From: Nitrospirota bacterium
GTDB lineage: Bacteria > Nitrospirota > 9FT-COMBO-42-15 > HDB-SIOI813
Length of the DNA stretch: 64,000 nt
Direction: 5' to 3'
NCBI GenBank assembly: GCA_020846775.1
Contig: JADLDG010000034.1
Span: 120,017-184,016, forward strand
Each line of letters starts with the position of its first letter. Positions within the stretch are counted from its first letter, which is position 1. The notes beneath the pieces are model-generated. The model did no database searches. It was not told where the DNA came from and saw nothing but the letters and a program-made list of their open reading frames with translations. A program made the translations under genes and the position numbers. Shown piece after piece: positions 20,659 through 29,737 of this stretch.

Positions 20659-21495
20659 TTAAAAGAACGGGTTATGCTCCGATTCCTCTGCAACTGTAGT
20701 AGCGGGACCATGTCCGGGAAAGATTCTAACCCCTTCATTCAGGGATAAGATTTTTTCTCTCACTTTTTTTAATAGTGTGCTGTACCCGTCACAACTGAAA
20801 GGTCTGCCTATGGAACCTGCAAAGAGGGTGTCTCCTGAAAAACAGTAATCCCTGGTAGTATAGCATGTACTTCCACCGGTATGCCCTGGTGTTGAAACAG
20901 CCTTAATGGAATATCTTCCTGTCTTAAAATCCATACCATCCTTTACTATGCATCCGTTTTTCTTCATATCGTCCGTTAAACCTTCAGATGCTTCTCCATA
21001 AGGTATACATATTTTCGCACCCGAAGAATGAAAAATCTCTCTTAACCCGCCAATGTGATCAGAGTGACAATGTGTCAGGAAGATATATCGCAACTCTGAT
21101 CCTATGTCCTTCAAATATCTTAAGACAGTCCTGCTGTCATTTGCAGTGTCAAATAGTGCCGCCTCCCTTGCAACACTGTCATAGAGGAAGTAACCGTTAA
21201 CTTTATATGATCCTATTGAACCGGAGACAACAATAACATCAGATACGAGCTCCTGCGAATAAACACGGGGATACCACTTTCCTGAGGCTATCCCATAAAG
21301 CTTCTCAGGGTCGAGACCGAGAACAGCGGCAATAGTTCCTGATTCTTCTTCAGAAGGTCTGTATCCGTATGACTCCATATCTTCCAATACAGAAACAGCT
21401 AATCCGGACATGTCAGCTGCCTGTCTTATGGTCAGTCCAAGACCTGTCCGTGCCTTTTGAATAATGTCACCAAACTCGTCTTCTAACGGTTCCAT
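20659..21495 (-). CDS. XRE-type HTH fused to MBL-fold hydrolase
   Basis: This 278-residue protein joins two domains. Residues about 8-66 form an XRE/Cro-like helix-turn-helix (IRQAADMSGLAVSVLEDMES). Residues about 85-275 form a glyoxalase II-like metallo-hydrolase with THCHSDHIGG near residue 140, STPGHTGGSTCY, and GDTLFAGSIGR, and end with FPGHGPATTVAEE. The metal ligands look complete. It may be a ligand-responsive regulator or a thioester hydrolase tethered by its HTH; neither can be shown here. ribA follows it directly. Confidence 0.8.
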   Translation of the reverse strand: MEPLEDEFGDIIQKARTGLGLTIRQAADMSGLAVSVLEDMESYGYRPSEEESGTIAAVLGLDPEKLYGIASGKWYPRVYSQELVSDVIVVSGSIGSYKVNGYFLYDSVAREAALFDTANDSRTVLRYLKDIGSELRYIFLTHCHSDHIGGLREIFHSSGAKICIPYGEASEGLTDDMKKNGCIVKDGMDFKTGRYSIKAVSTPGHTGGSTCYTTRDYCFSGDTLFAGSIGRPFSCDGYSTLLKKVREKILSLNEGVRIFPGHGPATTVAEESEHNPFF

Positions 21496-21509
21496 GATAA
21501 CTTGAAAGA

Positions 21510-21547
21510 CCCACCCTCACCCTCCCCTCTCCACGAAGGAGAGGGAA
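21510..21547. repeat. Palindromic repetitive element, copy 1 (end of trmI)
   Basis: The element reads, on the minus strand, CCCTCTCC-loop-GGAGAGGG followed by AGGGTGAGGGTGGG. The same architecture recurs at 51983-52021 inside pglX. Here it supplies the stop codon (21517-21519) and the last several residues (SLSFVERGG) of the tRNA methyltransferase gene. Confidence 0.7.
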
Positions 21548-22389
21548 TTTTCATCAAGCTCCGGTTCATGATGGTTCACCCGCAAATCCTTTGTAAACAC
21601 TACTTTTCTTGCAGTTGTTATAAAACCAGTATGAGCAACCATTCTGTGATCCGGTCTTACGCTATTGTCCTCTACATGCCAGGTCCTGAACAGTGTCTCG
21701 CTTGTCTCAATATGAATAAAATTACCCGATTCCTTCAATGTCCGTACCACTGTCGAGACCTGCAGTATGGTGGGCAGATAACAGAGGAAGATGCCGCCAT
21801 TTCTTAATGTTTGTACTGCATGCGGCACAACCCTCCATGGCTCCGGAAGGTCTAAGATTATCCTGTCTACACCTTCCTCCTCTATGCCATTGTAAATGTC
21901 CTGCTCTCTGATTATCAGATTATTGGTCTTTCCATTATAAAGCTGTATGTTTTCAAATGCCCTCTTGCTAAAATCTTCTCTTACTTCATATGAAATTACA
22001 ACACCCGACTCTCCGACAGCCCTGAGCAATGCCATAGTTAATGCCCCTGAACCAATACCAGCCTCAACCACTGTGGCCGAAGGGTATATATCCCCGCAAA
22101 TCAGGATCGTCCCTATGTCTTTAGGATATATTACCTGAGCCCCGCGCGGCATCTTAAGGATGTATTCTGAAAGGGTTGGTCTCAGGACTATAAATTTACT
22201 CCCCCTTGATAATGTAACTGTAGTTCCATCCTCCTGGCCAATAATGTCATCGTGAGGAATCTTCTCTCCACTAAACTGAAACACCTTGCCTCTGCAAAGT
22301 AAGAGGGGATATTGTCTCCCTTTTCTATCAATAAAATGAACCCGGTCTCCATCGCAAAACTTCATATCAGCATTATCATAACTGAACAT
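21517..22389 (-). CDS. trmI: tRNA (adenine-N1)-methyltransferase, TrmI family
   Basis: TrmI methylates adenine 58 in the T-loop of tRNA. The 290-residue protein has an N-terminal beta domain, YPKDIGTIL, then the SAM site VEAGIGSGALTMALLRAVG (about residues 106-124). The catalytic-region motif DRIILDLPEPW and the later FLCYLPTILQV are typical. The last residues fall in a repetitive element and are probably not part of the ancestral protein; the stop may have moved. It is divergent from the histidine kinase gene to its right. Confidence 0.88.
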   Translation of the reverse strand: MFSYDNADMKFCDGDRVHFIDRKGRQYPLLLCRGKVFQFSGEKIPHDDIIGQEDGTTVTLSRGSKFIVLRPTLSEYILKMPRGAQVIYPKDIGTILICGDIYPSATVVEAGIGSGALTMALLRAVGESGVVISYEVREDFSKRAFENIQLYNGKTNNLIIREQDIYNGIEEEGVDRIILDLPEPWRVVPHAVQTLRNGGIFLCYLPTILQVSTVVRTLKESGNFIHIETSETLFRTWHVEDNSVRPDHRMVAHTGFITTARKVVFTKDLRVNHHEPELDENSLSFVERGG

Positions 22390-22510
22390 AGATTAGATTG
22401 CAATTATGCATTGCACGATAACAGGAGGTTCCGGACCCATAATTGCCTATAACATGGAATTTTGTTAGTATAGCAATTGCTGGCACCTTTTAAATTCGGA
22501 GCAGAGAGAT

Positions 22511-25432
22511 ATGACTGATGAATCCGGTAAAACCGCAGAGAAACTTGACACAGACTTACTAAGCCTTGAGATATTGAGTGAAATCAGCAGGATCGCCCAT
22601 TCAACTCTTGAACTCAAAGAGAGATTGAATGCCATAGTCAACACAACAGCAGTGAAGATGGGGGTTGACTGCTGTTATGTCTCGTTATTGGAAAAGGATG
22701 AGATAAGCCTGACACTAAAAGCTGCAAGGGGACTTGATTCCAGCGCAATTGATAAAGTCATTCTAAAAGTTGGAGAGGGTGTAAACGGCTGGGTCGCTAA
22801 AGAAATGACGCCTGTAGCCCTGAGAGATGCACATGCTGACCCCAGGTTCAAGTTCATCGCTGAGACAGGAGAGGAGAAATACAGGTCCATGCTTGCGGTC
22901 CCGCTGACTGTTCAGGGGAAATGCACCGGGGTACTCACAGTCCAGACCATTGACCCTAAAGATTACCTGGAAGACGAGATAATCCTGCTGACAACAATCG
23001 CGCGCGAGGTAGGGGGGATAATCAGAAATGCCCAACTCTATCAGGATATGAATCACAGGCTGCTTGAACTTACATCATTATATGAAATGGGTCAGGCTAT
23101 CACATCTACACTGGATCTGGATACGATATTAAAAGTAATTATAAAAAACAGCGTCTACGTTATCAGGGCTAAGGGCGGCGTCTTGAGGCTGCTTGAACCT
23201 GAGACAAACAGACTGGTGGTTAAAGCATATTGCATGCCTGAGGAAGATGCAACAAAGTTAAAAGACCTGGATATAGGGGAAGGCATAGCTGGCACGATTG
23301 CAGCTAATGAGGCCCCTCTGTTGATACCGGACATACAGTCCGCACCCGAATTCAGGGAAATCAACCGGGTAGTGGCATCCACCATGCTTGGTGTACCGCT
23401 CAAGTCGAAGGACAGGATTATTGGAACGATTACTCTGTATGATAAATTGCCCGAGACAGCGGAGGGATCTGCAAATTTTACACATGAAGACCAGCAGCTG
23501 CTTACCACTATTGCAAGCCAGGCCTCTATCGCCATAGAAAATGCTAAGCTTTATAATCAGACATTAAATAATGCCAGAGAAATGGAGACACTTTTTTCTC
23601 TATCAAAAGGGCTTACATCAGTACTGGATCTCCACTTTGTACTCGATTCTGTCCTCAGGATGATAAGCGAGTTACTGGATGCAGATTTTGGAATCCTGAC
23701 TCTGTATGATGAGGATACAAATGAGCTTGTTACCAAGTCAGTTCACGGCGCTGATCACTCTATTATACCCCGATTAAGATTCAAACTTGGGGATGGAACC
23801 ACAGGTTGGATCGGTGAACATAAAGAGAGCATGATGCTGGACAAAGTTGATGACAACGACCCGAAGATGGCTATTGTACATCTTAGAAATCTAATGGGTG
23901 TACCTTTATTAGTAAAAGACCGTCTTATAGGAACAATAGAAATTGCAAACAAGAGTACCTCACCGGGATTCTCGGCATCAAATCTGATGTTTCTCGCCAC
24001 ATTTGCCGGACATGCCTCCGTGGCAATAGAAAATGCCCGGCTTTATGATCAGACAAAGCGGCTGGCCGAGGAAAACATAAAGAGGGTTATGGAATTATCC
24101 ATATTACATGAAATTAGCAGTACCCTTGGGACCACACTGGAGCTGGACAAACTGCTTCATATCATACTTACCGGCGTTACCATAGGAGGAGGACTGGGAT
24201 TCAACAGGGCAATATTATTTCTCTATGATGAAAGGACAAATATGCTTCGGGGGGTGCTTGGAATTGGACCTGACAGCGGCGAAGAGGCACACATGATGTG
24301 GAGCAGCCAGCCTTCTTCCGGCAGTCTCAGGGACCGGATATTAAGCGATGATGATATGGCAATACACAAGGCATCCAACATTAATAAGCTGGCAACCAGC
24401 ATTGAAGTGCCAATTGAGGGCGGCACAAGCGTACTTGCTAAAACAGTCCTTAATAAACAGGGTTACATTATAACAAACGCCCATGACGACCCGCGCGTGC
24501 TTCCGGCCTTACGCGATATTATAGGAACAGAGAGCTTTGCTACTGCCCCGTTAATGGCAAAAGGCAAGGTTATAGGCGCAATCTTCGTGGATAACTTATT
24601 CACGAAAAAACCAATAACTGAGGACGACATGAGATTCCTTATGATGTTCGCTAATCAGGCAGGTTTAACCATCGAGAATGCGCTTATATATTCCAACCTT
24701 GAGGAAACCAATAAAAGCCTGCGGGAGGCTCAGGAAAAATTGATTCAGCAGGAGAAGATGGCTGCATTAGGTGAAATGGCCACAAGTATGGCACATGAAA
24801 TCAGAAATCCCCTTGTTTCTATAGGAGGCTTCGCAAGGCGCCTTAAGGATAAACCTGTTTCAGGGGATAAGGTAAAGAAATACTCGGAGATCATTTACGA
24901 AGAAGTAAGCCGGCTTGAACGAATACTTCAGGAAATATTGGCATTTGCGAGGGAATCCAGGCCTGCATTTGTTGCAACCAACATAAATAAGGTTATTGAC
25001 GACGTCTTTACACTGTATAAGGATACCTTGAGTTCAAAAGGCATCAGGGTTAAGACTAATATATCACAAGATATGCCTTTAATATCTGCAGACCCCCAGC
25101 AGCTTAAGCAGGTTTTCATTAATCTTTTTGCAAACGCCGAGCAGGCTATGGATGAAACCGGCGGTGAGCTGTTAATTGAATCAAGGCTGTCTAATCAGAT
25201 GCCCCCTGAACTTATTGTAGAGATAAGCAATAGCGGCCCTTCAATACCTCATGACATAATGGCAAATATCTTCAACCCGTTCTTCACTACCAAATCGTCA
25301 GGGACAGGCCTTGGTCTGGCTATTGTTCACAGGATAATAGACAGTCATAAAGGTAAGATTCATGTGAAAAACCGTTCAACCCCGGGCGATGGGGTTACTT
25401 TTATGATATCATTACCCGTAGATATCAGGTAG
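22511..25432 (+). CDS. Multi-GAF sensor histidine kinase
   Basis: This 973-residue soluble kinase has four consecutive GAF domains (about residues 25-175, 195-350, 365-515 and 540-725). They are followed by a short coiled linker (EETNKSLREAQEKLIQQEKM), a HisKA domain with the phosphate-accepting His in MAHEIRNPL (about residue 762), and an HATPase with the N box NLFANAEQAMDE and G box SGTGLGLAIVH. GAF domains bind small ligands, but none is predictable. There is no transmembrane segment and no response regulator nearby, so it is an orphan kinase. GGAGCAGAGAGAT precedes its ATG. Confidence 0.92.
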   Translation: MTDESGKTAEKLDTDLLSLEILSEISRIAHSTLELKERLNAIVNTTAVKMGVDCCYVSLLEKDEISLTLKAARGLDSSAIDKVILKVGEGVNGWVAKEMTPVALRDAHADPRFKFIAETGEEKYRSMLAVPLTVQGKCTGVLTVQTIDPKDYLEDEIILLTTIAREVGGIIRNAQLYQDMNHRLLELTSLYEMGQAITSTLDLDTILKVIIKNSVYVIRAKGGVLRLLEPETNRLVVKAYCMPEEDATKLKDLDIGEGIAGTIAANEAPLLIPDIQSAPEFREINRVVASTMLGVPLKSKDRIIGTITLYDKLPETAEGSANFTHEDQQLLTTIASQASIAIENAKLYNQTLNNAREMETLFSLSKGLTSVLDLHFVLDSVLRMISELLDADFGILTLYDEDTNELVTKSVHGADHSIIPRLRFKLGDGTTGWIGEHKESMMLDKVDDNDPKMAIVHLRNLMGVPLLVKDRLIGTIEIANKSTSPGFSASNLMFLATFAGHASVAIENARLYDQTKRLAEENIKRVMELSILHEISSTLGTTLELDKLLHIILTGVTIGGGLGFNRAILFLYDERTNMLRGVLGIGPDSGEEAHMMWSSQPSSGSLRDRILSDDDMAIHKASNINKLATSIEVPIEGGTSVLAKTVLNKQGYIITNAHDDPRVLPALRDIIGTESFATAPLMAKGKVIGAIFVDNLFTKKPITEDDMRFLMMFANQAGLTIENALIYSNLEETNKSLREAQEKLIQQEKMAALGEMATSMAHEIRNPLVSIGGFARRLKDKPVSGDKVKKYSEIIYEEVSRLERILQEILAFARESRPAFVATNINKVIDDVFTLYKDTLSSKGIRVKTNISQDMPLISADPQQLKQVFINLFANAEQAMDETGGELLIESRLSNQMPPELIVEISNSGPSIPHDIMANIFNPFFTTKSSGTGLGLAIVHRIIDSHKGKIHVKNRSTPGDGVTFMISLPVDIR

Positions 25433-25435
25433 GTA

Positions 25436-25981
25436 TTATCTCTTTGGTTTTGAATGACATCGGGTGCAGTTTGAAAGAGGAAAGGCGACAATACCGTGGC
25501 ATCTGCCGCAGAATTGTCCCTCTTCAATCTTCTTCATCGTTACTTTATTTGCGCCAGCCTGCATTATGAATATCTTTGGATGACAGTTATTGCACCCAAG
25601 CCACTCTGTGTGCGGGTAATGCGGGTATACAACATCAGGCAAATCGCCTTTTACCTTAAATATTATATCGAGATCTATAACAGGTGTGGTAGGTTTCCTA
25701 GGATCCAGAGAATCCTGCGGCTTAATAGTACCCTGCCTCAGAGACTTGACCCAGTCAATATTCCCATTGTTGTCTTTCGGCAATATCTGGAGTGGGATTG
25801 CCTGTTCCTGCTGGCCTTTTGGCTTTGGCGACGATTCTTTTATCTGCTGCGCATATAACAGTGATGATGAAAATAGATATAAAGTTATAAGCAGAAGACT
25901 GGATGGGAAAAATATCCGGCAGAGCCAGTGAGACATTCCGAAACTGTTATTCAGTCTTTTCAGGAGGTGTCTGGTCTGCAT
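25436..25981 (-). CDS. Triheme c(7)-type cytochrome, exported
   Basis: This is a periplasmic electron carrier of about 181 residues. The signal segment SSLLLITLYLFSSSLLYAQQ is followed by a spacer (NGNIDWVKSLRQGTIKPQDS). The heme domain then has CNNCH, CGRCH and CTRCH plus distal histidines in YPHYPHTEW. The spacer and heme domain closely resemble the neighbouring lipoprotein cytochrome, so the two are paralogues. The ATG at 25981 overlaps the cupredoxin gene; a start at 25936 is also possible, since it begins nearer the signal peptide. Confidence 0.85.
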   Translation of the reverse strand: MQTRHLLKRLNNSFGMSHWLCRIFFPSSLLLITLYLFSSSLLYAQQIKESSPKPKGQQEQAIPLQILPKDNNGNIDWVKSLRQGTIKPQDSLDPRKPTTPVIDLDIIFKVKGDLPDVVYPHYPHTEWLGCNNCHPKIFIMQAGANKVTMKKIEEGQFCGRCHGIVAFPLSNCTRCHSKPKR

Positions 25982-26366
25982 CCTCAGCAATTACTGCCCC
26001 CATCATGACATAATGAATATAGCAAAAGTATGGATACTCCCCTGACTTCTTGAATGTGTGACTCCATGATCCGCCTGGCGGAATTGGCGCAGAAGAAAGT
26101 TCTTTATCATTTGTTCCCTGGCCTGGTATGCTTGCGATAGGATGACTTCTATCGTCCTCATTAATCCATTTAACTGTATCACCGGTCTTGATCTTCAACA
26201 GGGCAGGATCAAATTTATCTTTCCCTCTCGGTATTTTGACCTCATGAACTACGGAACTTCCTGCTGGAGCTGAACTATTGTTATCAGCAGCTGACACAAT
26301 TTCCAGATACGAGAACCCTGTTATAATTACAAACAGAATAATTATTCTTGAAGCAGATCGTAACAA
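25947..26366 (-). CDS. Exported cupredoxin (plastocyanin-like blue copper protein)
   Basis: This is a 139-residue periplasmic copper protein. The signal peptide ends near VSAADN. The copper site is readable: DDRSHPIAS supplies the first His, and YFCYIHYVMMG supplies Cys, His and Met. The start is a TTG at 26366, preceded at seven bases by AGGAG. It sits between two triheme cytochrome genes, so it is probably an electron shuttle in the same chain. Confidence 0.88.
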   Translation of the reverse strand: MLRSASRIIILFVIITGFSYLEIVSAADNNSSAPAGSSVVHEVKIPRGKDKFDPALLKIKTGDTVKWINEDDRSHPIASIPGQGTNDKELSSAPIPPGGSWSHTFKKSGEYPYFCYIHYVMMGAVIAEDADQTPPEKTE

Positions 26367-26395
26367 AGCGATTCTCCTGAAATTATATCTGACAT

Positions 26396-27202
26396 TTAGC
26401 GGCCTGTTTTAGCAGTCTCCTTAGGCTTAACGTGACATCTGCTGCAATCTGTCAGTGGAAAAGCGACCCTGTTATGGCATCTTCCGCAGTATTCTCCTGC
26501 AGCTATCTTCGCCATTGTCATCTCCGGGTTACCGCCAGCCTTCATCTGGAATATAGATGTGTGGCAATTTGTACAGCCCAGCCATAAGGTATGTACATAA
26601 TGAGGATAAACAACATCTGCCATAAATTTACTCTTGGTCTGTATAACAATATCAAGATTGAATGGAGGCGCTGCCATCGCCCCTGGTTCAAGTGAGTCCA
26701 ATGGTTTAATATTGCCATTCTTTATAGCTGCCGCCCAGTTCACCAACCCATATTGGTCCTTCGGCAATCTGGCCAGTTCCATAGCAGCCGGATGTTCCAT
26801 TTGACCCATCTTCTCTGCATCTCCGGCAACAGCGGATGGATCGCCTGTCCCTGCAATAACTCCGCGGGAACTTAAATATATTAGAAGAGACGGATCTATG
26901 TTTTTATATTGAGCAGGTATCTTCTGTCCTGAAGCAGGGGCAGTTGATTTGACTGCAGGTGTCTGCTGAGCAAGTTCTACAGGGGGCGGTGCCGGCGCTG
27001 GTGCCGCAGCAGTTTCCGGCGCTGGAGTAGTTTCAACTACGGCAGGTTCTGCAGAAGGGGCTGCCTCAGTTTGTTCGGGCGGTGCTTCAATTCCTGCTGC
27101 ATTTTCCTTTAGACCCAATTGCGAACATGACGCAGCGATAATTACAACAATTGATAAAATTACAGCAGATATTAAATACCTCAGATTTTTCTTGCACCTC
27201 AT
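26396..27202 (-). CDS. Triheme c-type cytochrome lipoprotein with proline-rich linker
   Basis: This is a 268-residue membrane-anchored cytochrome. The signal ends in the lipobox AASC (about residue 26). Next is a long Pro/Ala/Glu linker (EAAPSAEPAVVETTPAPETA and onward), then YKNIDPSLLIYLSSRGV. The C-terminal triheme domain has CTNCH, CGRCH and CSRCH, with YPHYVHTLWLG upstream. The ATG at 27202 is chosen over one 21 bp further out, because GGGAGG lies in front of it. The linker may let the heme domain reach across the periplasm. Confidence 0.87.
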   Translation of the reverse strand: MRCKKNLRYLISAVILSIVVIIAASCSQLGLKENAAGIEAPPEQTEAAPSAEPAVVETTPAPETAAAPAPAPPPVELAQQTPAVKSTAPASGQKIPAQYKNIDPSLLIYLSSRGVIAGTGDPSAVAGDAEKMGQMEHPAAMELARLPKDQYGLVNWAAAIKNGNIKPLDSLEPGAMAAPPFNLDIVIQTKSKFMADVVYPHYVHTLWLGCTNCHTSIFQMKAGGNPEMTMAKIAAGEYCGRCHNRVAFPLTDCSRCHVKPKETAKTGR

Positions 27203-27277
27203 TATAAAGCCCCCCTCCCTCAACTTGATGGGGATATATCACTTTTCAGGATAAAAGTGGTTCTATCCACCAATTCG

Positions 27278-27652
27278 TTATTTCAAGAATCCCCGGGCCT
27301 CCGGGATTACAACAGTACTTGCACCGGAATGACATCTGTCACAGTAAATTGGCGCCCATGCAATTTTACCATTGTGGCATTTACCACAATACTCGCCCTG
27401 TATGATCTTCTGCATATTAATATCATTGGAACCCTGTCTCATAAGAAATATCTCTTCATGGCACACCTTACACTTGAATCTGATACGATGGAACCAGTGC
27501 GGGAACACTACTGGAGGCATACCTGCCTGCTCTGCGTATCTGTTCAAGGTAAGGTCGCCATATTCAGCTTGTGCCGGCGTTAGATCAACAAAGGCAAGAA
27601 TAGCGAGGACAAAGGTTGAAATGAGGATACTGACTATGACTTTCTTTTTCAT
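27278..27652 (-). CDS. Triheme c(7)-type cytochrome, small exported form
   Basis: This 124-residue protein is first in the cytochrome operon. A clear signal peptide (VIVSILISTFVLAILAFVDL, cleavage after AQA) leads into a compact heme domain with CKVCH, CGKCH and CDRCH and the distal HWFHRI. It lacks the spacer found in the two larger paralogues. AAAGGAG precedes the ATG. Confidence 0.88.
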   Translation of the reverse strand: MKKKVIVSILISTFVLAILAFVDLTPAQAEYGDLTLNRYAEQAGMPPVVFPHWFHRIRFKCKVCHEEIFLMRQGSNDINMQKIIQGEYCGKCHNGKIAWAPIYCDRCHSGASTVVIPEARGFLK

Positions 27653-27671
27653 CGGTTACCACTCCTTTTCT

Positions 27672-27691
27672 AAATTTCAAATTTGAAATTT
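27672..27691. promoter_or_regulatory. 20-bp perfect palindrome before the cytochrome operon
   Basis: AAATTTCAAATTTGAAATTT reads the same on both strands. It ends 20 bp before the ATG of the first cytochrome gene and abuts its ribosome-binding site. An extra TTTGAAAT half follows. It could be an operator; because it is pure A/T-rich simple sequence, chance cannot be excluded. Confidence 0.4.
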
Positions 27692-27781
27692 GAAATAACT
27701 TATCACATCAGGGTGTAAAGGTTCTTACCATAGAAAACGAAGGTTTGTCAACATAAATATTTCCTGGCGCTGTTGTTTGCT

Positions 27782-28642
27782 TTATCTTCTGCCTGCGATG
27801 GCCTCGAGACGTGCAATACGTTCCTCGATTGGCGGATGCGTGGAAAAGAGAGATAACATCCCGCCGCCTGTAAGCGGACTGACTATAAACATGTGTGCTG
27901 TGGCCGGGTTAGCGTTCATTGGAATCCGGCGTGAACCTGCCTGAAGCTTCTTCAAAGCCCCCGCTAATGACAGGGGATTACCACATATAGCAGCACCACT
28001 TTCGTCCGCCCTGTATTCACGAGACCGTGAAATAGCCATCTGGATTAACATGGCAGCTATTGGCGCCAGGATCATGACCGCTATAGCAATTACTGATCCA
28101 AACGGACTTCGGTCCTCATTATCCCTGCGTCCTCCTCCAAACATCAGTCCCCATGAGGCAATATGGCTTAAATAACTTATAGATCCTGCTATAGTAGCAG
28201 CCACCGTGCTGATTAATATGTCACGATTTTTTATATGGGAAAGTTCGTGAGCAACTACTCCTGCCAACTCGTCTCTTGAAAGCAGACTTAGAATCCCTGT
28301 CGTAACTGCTACTGCAGAATGTTCCGGATTCCTGCCGGTTGCAAAGGCATTAGGAGCAGGGTTTTCCATGATATATACCTTGGGCATCGGAAGACCGGCC
28401 CTCATTGCAAGCTCCCTGATCACGCCGTATAACTCAGGCAATTCTTTTTCAGTGACCTGCCTTGCCTTATACATGGCAAGAACAATCCTGTCGCTGAACC
28501 AGTATGCCCCGATATTCATAACACCTGCCATTACAAGTGCAATGGCAGCCCCGTTCTGCCCTCCCAGGATAGAACCTATAAATATGAACAGGACTGAAAG
28601 AACAGCTAAGAAAAAGGTTGTTTTTAATGTATTGATGTTCAC
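27782..28642 (-). CDS. htpX: Membrane metalloprotease HtpX
   Basis: HtpX is an inner-membrane zinc protease for quality control of membrane proteins. The 286 residues have two N-terminal membrane helices, the zinc motif [12 protein letters not shown] (about residues 131-142), two further helices, and the third ligand in [11 protein letters not shown]. The end, [18 protein letters not shown], is characteristic. Not obviously co-transcribed with fmt, from which it is separated by an inverted repeat. Confidence 0.95.
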   Translation of the reverse strand: MNINTLKTTFFLAVLSVLFIFIGSILGGQNGAAIALVMAGVMNIGAYWFSDRIVLAMYKARQVTEKELPELYGVIRELAMRAGLPMPKVYIMENPAPNAFATGRNPEHSAVAVTTGILSLLSRDELAGVVAHELSHIKNRDILISTVAATIAGSISYLSHIASWGLMFGGGRRDNEDRSPFGSVIAIAVMILAPIAAMLIQMAISRSREYRADESGAAICGNPLSLAGALKKLQAGSRRIPMNANPATAHMFIVSPLTGGGMLSLFSTHPPIEERIARLEAIAGRR

Positions 28643-28723
28643 TTACTTGCCCCTCCGGATTATGCAGCCTGACCTGAATATTATAAGCACCCAATGCGGT
28701 ACAGTCAACTTCACCAGATAACA

Positions 28724-28765
28724 GCCGGGGCGACTGACTTTATGTTCCGTTCACATGGCCCCGGC
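28724..28765. terminator. Inverted repeat between htpX and fmt, possible terminator
   Basis: GCCGGGGC at 28724-28731 pairs with GCCCCGGC at 28758-28765 across a 26-nt loop. It follows fmt on the minus strand. There is no good U-run, so intrinsic termination is only plausible. Confidence 0.35.
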
Positions 28766-28777
28766 CTAATACATTGT

Positions 28778-29731
28778 TCAGCCGACCATGCTGTTATTCA
28801 GAATTATTCCCGCACTGACTGCGTGTCCCCTGAGATATTCCCCCGCAGCCATCCTCTTTTTACCCTCTGACTGCATCTCTGTAATTCTTAAGGCTGCGTC
28901 TCCGGTCTTAACGACTATGCCATCAGGTCCGGCTTCTATAATCTCGCCTGGTGCTGATAGCGGGGAACAGTTTCCCAGTATAACCGCCCTCCATATCATC
29001 CATCTTGTCCCATTATAATATGTAAATGTCCCTGGCCACGGGTCAAATGCCCTTATCCTGTTATATATGTTCTCTGCGTTATCATTCCATTTTATCAGGC
29101 CATCCTCTTTCCGGATAACAGGAACATATGTTGCACTCTCATGCTGCTGAGGCACAGAAACTATTTCTCCCTTGTCCAGTCCGTCGAGTGTCTTCAAAAG
29201 AAGTTCAGCGCCTTTCACTGTCATCTTAAGGCCAAGACTGCCTGATGTGTCATCCCTTTCTATATCAATCCGTTCCTGGAGCAATATATCCCCGGCATCC
29301 AGTTCCGGAGTCATCAACATAGTGGTAACTCCGGTATAGCTCCTTCCGTCCAATATTGCATACTGTATAGGAGATGCACCGCGATATTCCGGCAGAAGGG
29401 ATGCATGAACATTTACCGGACACTTCTTTGGTATTTGTAATATTTCGACAGGGATTATCCTGCCATATGCAACCACAACCAAATAGTCAGGCTCTGCGGA
29501 CCTAATCATATCAGAGAATGAGGAGTCAGAGAGCTTCTTCGGCTGGAGCACAGGTATCCCCTGCAGCAGGGCATACTCCTTAACAGGAGACTGCGTAAGT
29601 TTATGGCCTCTACCTTTTGGTTTATCACTCTGAGTTACTACAGATACGACATTTCGTCCGCTGTTTATGACAGCTTTAAGAAATGGTACACTTATCGAGG
29701 GGGTCCCCATAAAAATGACCCTGGAAGTCAT
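28778..29731 (-). CDS. fmt: Methionyl-tRNA formyltransferase
   Basis: Fmt formylates initiator Met-tRNA using 10-formyl-THF. The 317-residue protein starts MTSRVIFMGTPSISVPFLKAV. The catalytic Asn/His region is CPVNVHASLLPEYRGASPIQ, and the Asp region is TTMLMTPELDAGDILLQ. The C-terminal tRNA-binding domain includes IRAFDPWPGTFTYY. It lies 6 bp downstream of def, the usual def-fmt pairing. Confidence 0.96.
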   Translation of the reverse strand: MTSRVIFMGTPSISVPFLKAVINSGRNVVSVVTQSDKPKGRGHKLTQSPVKEYALLQGIPVLQPKKLSDSSFSDMIRSAEPDYLVVVAYGRIIPVEILQIPKKCPVNVHASLLPEYRGASPIQYAILDGRSYTGVTTMLMTPELDAGDILLQERIDIERDDTSGSLGLKMTVKGAELLLKTLDGLDKGEIVSVPQQHESATYVPVIRKEDGLIKWNDNAENIYNRIRAFDPWPGTFTYYNGTRWMIWRAVILGNCSPLSAPGEIIEAGPDGIVVKTGDAALRITEMQSEGKKRMAAGEYLRGHAVSAGIILNNSMVG

Positions 29732-29737
29732 TCTGCC

